Part shown: piece after piece, positions 61,047 through 64,000 of the stretch
How positions within the stretch are numbered: the first letter of the stretch is position 1
How the letters are laid out: the number at the start of each line of letters is the position of its first letter
From: Paraglomus occultum
Taxonomy: Eukaryota > Glomeromycota > Glomeromycetes > Paraglomerales > Paraglomeraceae
Assembly: GCA_910592205.1 (NCBI GenBank)
Contig: CAJVPJ010000006.1
Location: forward strand, 1 to 64,000
Length of the DNA stretch: 64,000 bases
Direction: 5' to 3'
Translations under genes and position numbers: made by a program
Notes under the pieces: generated by a model
Told to the model about the DNA's origin: nothing
The model's input: the letters and a program-made list of their open reading frames with translations, nothing else
Databases searched by the model: none

Positions 61047-62852
61047 TTATTCTAATTTGTTCTTTTTGGCTGGATAAATTTCAGCTAACTCTTGAATTTT
61101 TCTTTTTAACTTGGATTTCTCATTGTATTCAAAAAAATAAATCTTGTTTTGTGCCTTAATGTACCCTTGCTCAGCAGCTCTTTCATATAATATAATAGCT
61201 TTTTGTTCATCTTGTTTCACTCCAATTCCTTCCTCATAACATTTACCAAGATTATATTGTCCATATGCATGCTTTTTTACAGCTGCTTTTTGAAACAACT
61301 TAACAGCCCTTTGAATATCTCTTTTTACCCCAATTCCATTTTTGTAACATAGACCAAGACTAACATATGCATAAACATTCCCTTGATTGACTGCTTCTTG
61401 ATACAGTTCCACTGCTTTTTGAACATTTTTATTCACACCAAGCCCTTTTTCATAACACCAACCGAGGCTCTCCTTTGCATTGGAATTTCCTTGCATAGCT
61501 GCTTTTTGATACAATTCAAAAGCTTTCTGATAATCTGTTTCTATGCTAATACTTTTTCTATATAAATAACCAAGCTCAAACTGAGCACCAGCATATCCTT
61601 GTTTAGCAGCTTTTTGGTACAATTCAACTGCCTTTTGATCATCTTTCAATACTCCAGTTCCATGCTGATAACACACACCAAGAATATTTTGTGCAGGAGC
61701 ATAGCCTAATTTAGCAGCTTTTTGATACCATTCAATTGCCTTTTGATCATCTTTCCATACTCCAGTTCCATGCTGATAACACACACCAAGATTATATTGT
61801 GCATTAGCACATCCTTGTTTAGCAGCTTGTTGATACCATTCAAATATTCTAGCAAGATTAAATTGTGCAGCAACATATCCTTGTTTAGCAGCTTTTTTGT
61901 ACCATTCAACTGCCTTTTGTTCATCCTTTTCTACTCCAGTTCCATCTTCATAACATACACCAAGATTATGTTGAGCAGCATATCCTTGTTTGGCAGCTTT
62001 TTGATACCATTTAACTGCCTTTTGTTCATCTTTCCATACTCCAGTTCCATCTTCATAACATACACCAAGATTATATTGAGCAGCAGCATATCCTTGTTCA
62101 GCAGCTGTTTTATACAATCCAACTGCTTTTTGTTCATCCTTTTCTACTCCAGTTCCCTTGGCATAACAAAAAGCAAGATTATTTTGTGCAGCAGCATATC
62201 TATATCCTTGTTTGGTAGTTTTTTGATACCATTTAACTGCCTTTTGTTCATCTTTCCATACTCCAGTTCCACATTGATAACACACACCAAGGTTATATTG
62301 TGCAGCAGCATACCCTTGTTCAGCAGCTTTTTTATACCATTCAACAGCTTTTTGTTCATCCTTTTCTACTCCAGTTCCCTTGGCATAACAAAAAGCAAGA
62401 TTATTTTGAGCACTGGCATGTCCTTGTTCAGCAGCTTTTTTATACCATTCAACAGCTTTTTGTTCATCCTTTTCTACTCCAGTTCCATTGGCATAACATA
62501 AAGCAAGATTATTTTGAGCACTGGCATGTCCTTGTTCAGCAGCTTTTTTATACCATTCAACTGCTTTTTGTTCATTCCTTTCTACTACTACTCCAGTTTT
62601 GTCTTCATAACATAAAGCAAGATTATATTGAGCACTAGCATATCCTTGTTCAGCAGCTTTTTGATACCATTCAACTGCCTTTTGTTCATCTTTTTCTACT
62701 CCAGTACCATGCTGATAACACACACCAAGATTATTTTGTGCAGCAGCATATCCTTTTTCAGCTGCATTTTCATATTCCTTGAATATGGAATAAACTTCAT
62801 CCAGAACTTTTTTTCTTGATTGATCTTCAAAGGTGATAGAAGTAGAAGTCAT
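61047..62852 (-). CDS. Sel1-repeat protein
   Basis: An intronless 601-aa protein. After about 25 residues it is built of some 15-16 Sel1 (SLR, TPR-like) repeats of about 36 residues with the pattern A-A-E-Q-G-x-A-x-A-Q-x-N-L-G-x-C-Y-x-x-G-x-G-V-x-K-D-E-Q-K-A-V. Early repeats are nearly identical; later ones (from about residue 430) diverge. The ninth repeat (KQGYVAAQFNLARIFEW) is cut short, losing its second half. Two repeats carry small insertions (VVVERN; RYAAAQ). The C-terminus, KLKRKIQELAEIYPAKKNKL, is basic. Such repeats form scaffolds for protein complexes, and in Glomeromycotina they are often fused to TKL kinases; no kinase domain is attached here. The start is the ATG directly before the first repeat. 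Confidence 0.92.
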   Translation of the reverse strand: MTSTSITFEDQSRKKVLDEVYSIFKEYENAAEKGYAAAQNNLGVCYQHGTGVEKDEQKAVEWYQKAAEQGYASAQYNLALCYEDKTGVVVERNEQKAVEWYKKAAEQGHASAQNNLALCYANGTGVEKDEQKAVEWYKKAAEQGHASAQNNLAFCYAKGTGVEKDEQKAVEWYKKAAEQGYAAAQYNLGVCYQCGTGVWKDEQKAVKWYQKTTKQGYRYAAAQNNLAFCYAKGTGVEKDEQKAVGLYKTAAEQGYAAAQYNLGVCYEDGTGVWKDEQKAVKWYQKAAKQGYAAQHNLGVCYEDGTGVEKDEQKAVEWYKKAAKQGYVAAQFNLARIFEWYQQAAKQGCANAQYNLGVCYQHGTGVWKDDQKAIEWYQKAAKLGYAPAQNILGVCYQHGTGVLKDDQKAVELYQKAAKQGYAGAQFELGYLYRKSISIETDYQKAFELYQKAAMQGNSNAKESLGWCYEKGLGVNKNVQKAVELYQEAVNQGNVYAYVSLGLCYKNGIGVKRDIQRAVKLFQKAAVKKHAYGQYNLGKCYEEGIGVKQDEQKAIILYERAAEQGYIKAQNKIYFFEYNEKSKLKRKIQELAEIYPAKKNKLE

Positions 62853-64000
62853 GTTTTATTATGAGTTTCTTCGATAAATAAGTTGTTTGTTTTGTGAATA
62901 TAATAGTAATAGTAATGCGTGGAACTGTTTTGGAAGAACGGTTGTAGATCTACAACTTATTATATTAAGCAACATATGGGTGGCTTTTAGGGAAGGGAAA
63001 TGACTCGATTGCTATTGGTTTTTTTACAACAAAGTTTGTATTCATAATATTCGACGGATGTGATAGCCGTATAGTTAGTGACGATTCTTCTTTTAGTAAC
63101 CAAATTTACATTGTCATTACCTTACACTCAATCCTCGCGAAAACGCACCTCTTTTCTCATGAAATGAGAATGGAGAGTTGAAATAAGGGTTAGACCAGGC
63201 GAAGAGTGGTTGGAGAATGTAAAAAGGAGCTGACAAAGAAGAGAACAACAAATGGGAAACAGGTGGATGTTTTTAAAGGCCAACATCAACGGTCGTGACT
63301 TGGACGTTGGGATATATAGAGTAGACTTGACATTTCCTCCTACCGCGTTCTTGTGCATACTACCCTAAAGTGGTTCCAAAGGAAATAATAAACTGGAAGA
63401 TCCTGTAGAAGATGCAGTGGCAAAAATATTCACAGAAGAATATTGCATAGTACACGTTAGCAAACTCTCAGCATTAGGACATTTAGCTAACAGTCGCCAA
63501 TTTTAGTAGATCGGCGAGACTACAACTCTGACTTTTTACTGTTCTGGAGAATGTCATGGTAGAGGACGATGTATCATCGTAAATAATGGAGAAGCTTCTA
63601 TTTAAATAAAAATTGGAGCAGTTCCAATCAAGTAAATGGCCCTCCAATAAAGGAACTACTGCGTCTCGTTACTTTGTCGCACATATCTGACGCGTCCTTT
63701 GAATGTTATGACTTTCATCTGGCCGATGGAAGATGGACTATCGAATATAGATACTTCTCGTAATGACTATGAGAACGACGTATAAAGAAGTAAACAGTGA
63801 CGATAATCCATCAGCGTCTTTGTTGTGTAAGGGGAAACTTTCGTTTAAATCACGAGCTCAAAGAACTGATAACCAAAGACGTAATTCGAGCAAATTTAGA
63901 GATAAGGCGAGCATGTTAATTTTGTATATTGGCAATTTGTACATCTGTTCTTTTGTTATAGCTGGCAAGTTTCATTAAGCCCGACTATGAGTCTAGGGTA
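62853..64000. other. No supported gene to window edge
   Basis: Upstream of the Sel1 gene I see only short frames (63128-63358 minus; 63763-63978 plus) without domains. Confidence 0.45.

Noticed and set aside
61722-62501. 259-codon plus-strand open frame antisense to the Sel1 gene
   Set aside because: Its repeated SSSISLFSSFF pattern is the mirror of the Sel1 repeats; the minus strand carries the real domain.

Overview
The window is a gene-sparse, AT-rich, intron-bearing fungal nuclear contig. The best fit is an arbuscular mycorrhizal fungus (Glomeromycotina, Rhizophagus-like). The pointers are a Sel1-repeat protein, a decayed tyrosine-kinase-like kinase with an HKDLHSGN catalytic loop, a decayed hybrid-type histidine kinase, small stand-alone PAH proteins, and abundant short DNA transposon remnants. 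This placement rests on gene content; no marker gene such as rRNA is present.

Layout. 1-1.4 kb is a tandem repeat field. 2.1-3.3 kb is a broken histidine kinase, 4.07-4.55 kb a foldback TA-flanked MITE and 5.2-6.4 kb a broken TKL kinase. 7.7-10.2 kb holds a tandem pair of an unrecognised membrane-protein gene: the 10.2 kb copy is intact and the 8.3 kb copy looks decayed. 11.1-11.6 kb is a pogo-like transposon remnant. 12.37-21.87 kb is one very large housekeeping gene, UTP20 (13 exons, about 2,896 aa, minus strand). It diverges, 177 bp away, from an EAF3/MRG15 chromatin gene (22.05-23.95 kb, plus strand). A conserved fungal basic/proline-rich protein follows at 24.6-25.8 kb, the kinetochore gene NNF1 at 29.6-30.6 kb, and a broken F-BAR gene at 31.0-31.9 kb.

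From 34.3 to 36.5 kb lies a three-exon gene, much richer in G+C than its surroundings. It encodes an acidic protein with a PD-(D/E)XK-nuclease-like motif set; it is one of the best candidates for an uncharacterised multicopy or transferred gene. Next come a Helitron-like 3' end (38.4 kb), a Tc1/mariner-type MITE (38.5-39.0 kb), an unassigned GC-richer stretch (39.9-40.8 kb), an MTF2-like mitochondrial gene (41.1-42.4 kb) and a two-PAH Sin3-like protein (45.3-45.9 kb). After these are a second pogo remnant (48.6-49.3 kb), a broken coiled-coil gene (50.3-51.2 kb), a two-exon gene for a 53-aa secreted peptide (54.6-54.9 kb), an NmrA/isoflavone-reductase-like gene (58.7-59.8 kb) with a MITE in its upstream region, and an intact 601-aa Sel1-repeat protein (61.0-62.9 kb). 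Long stretches between these (25.9-29.6, 42.4-45.3, 51.2-54.6 and 54.9-58.7 kb) show no gene I can support.

The most unusual observations concern splicing. The reading frames of UTP20 and NNF1 are each best restored by a GT..AG intron of only 28-29 nt and by a GC-AG intron. Frame continuity and family motifs support these, but RNA data would be needed to prove them. There is no operon-like organisation. The housekeeping genes (UTP20, EAF3, NNF1, MTF2) are intact, while lineage-expanded signalling genes (histidine kinase, TKL kinase, F-BAR) are decayed.
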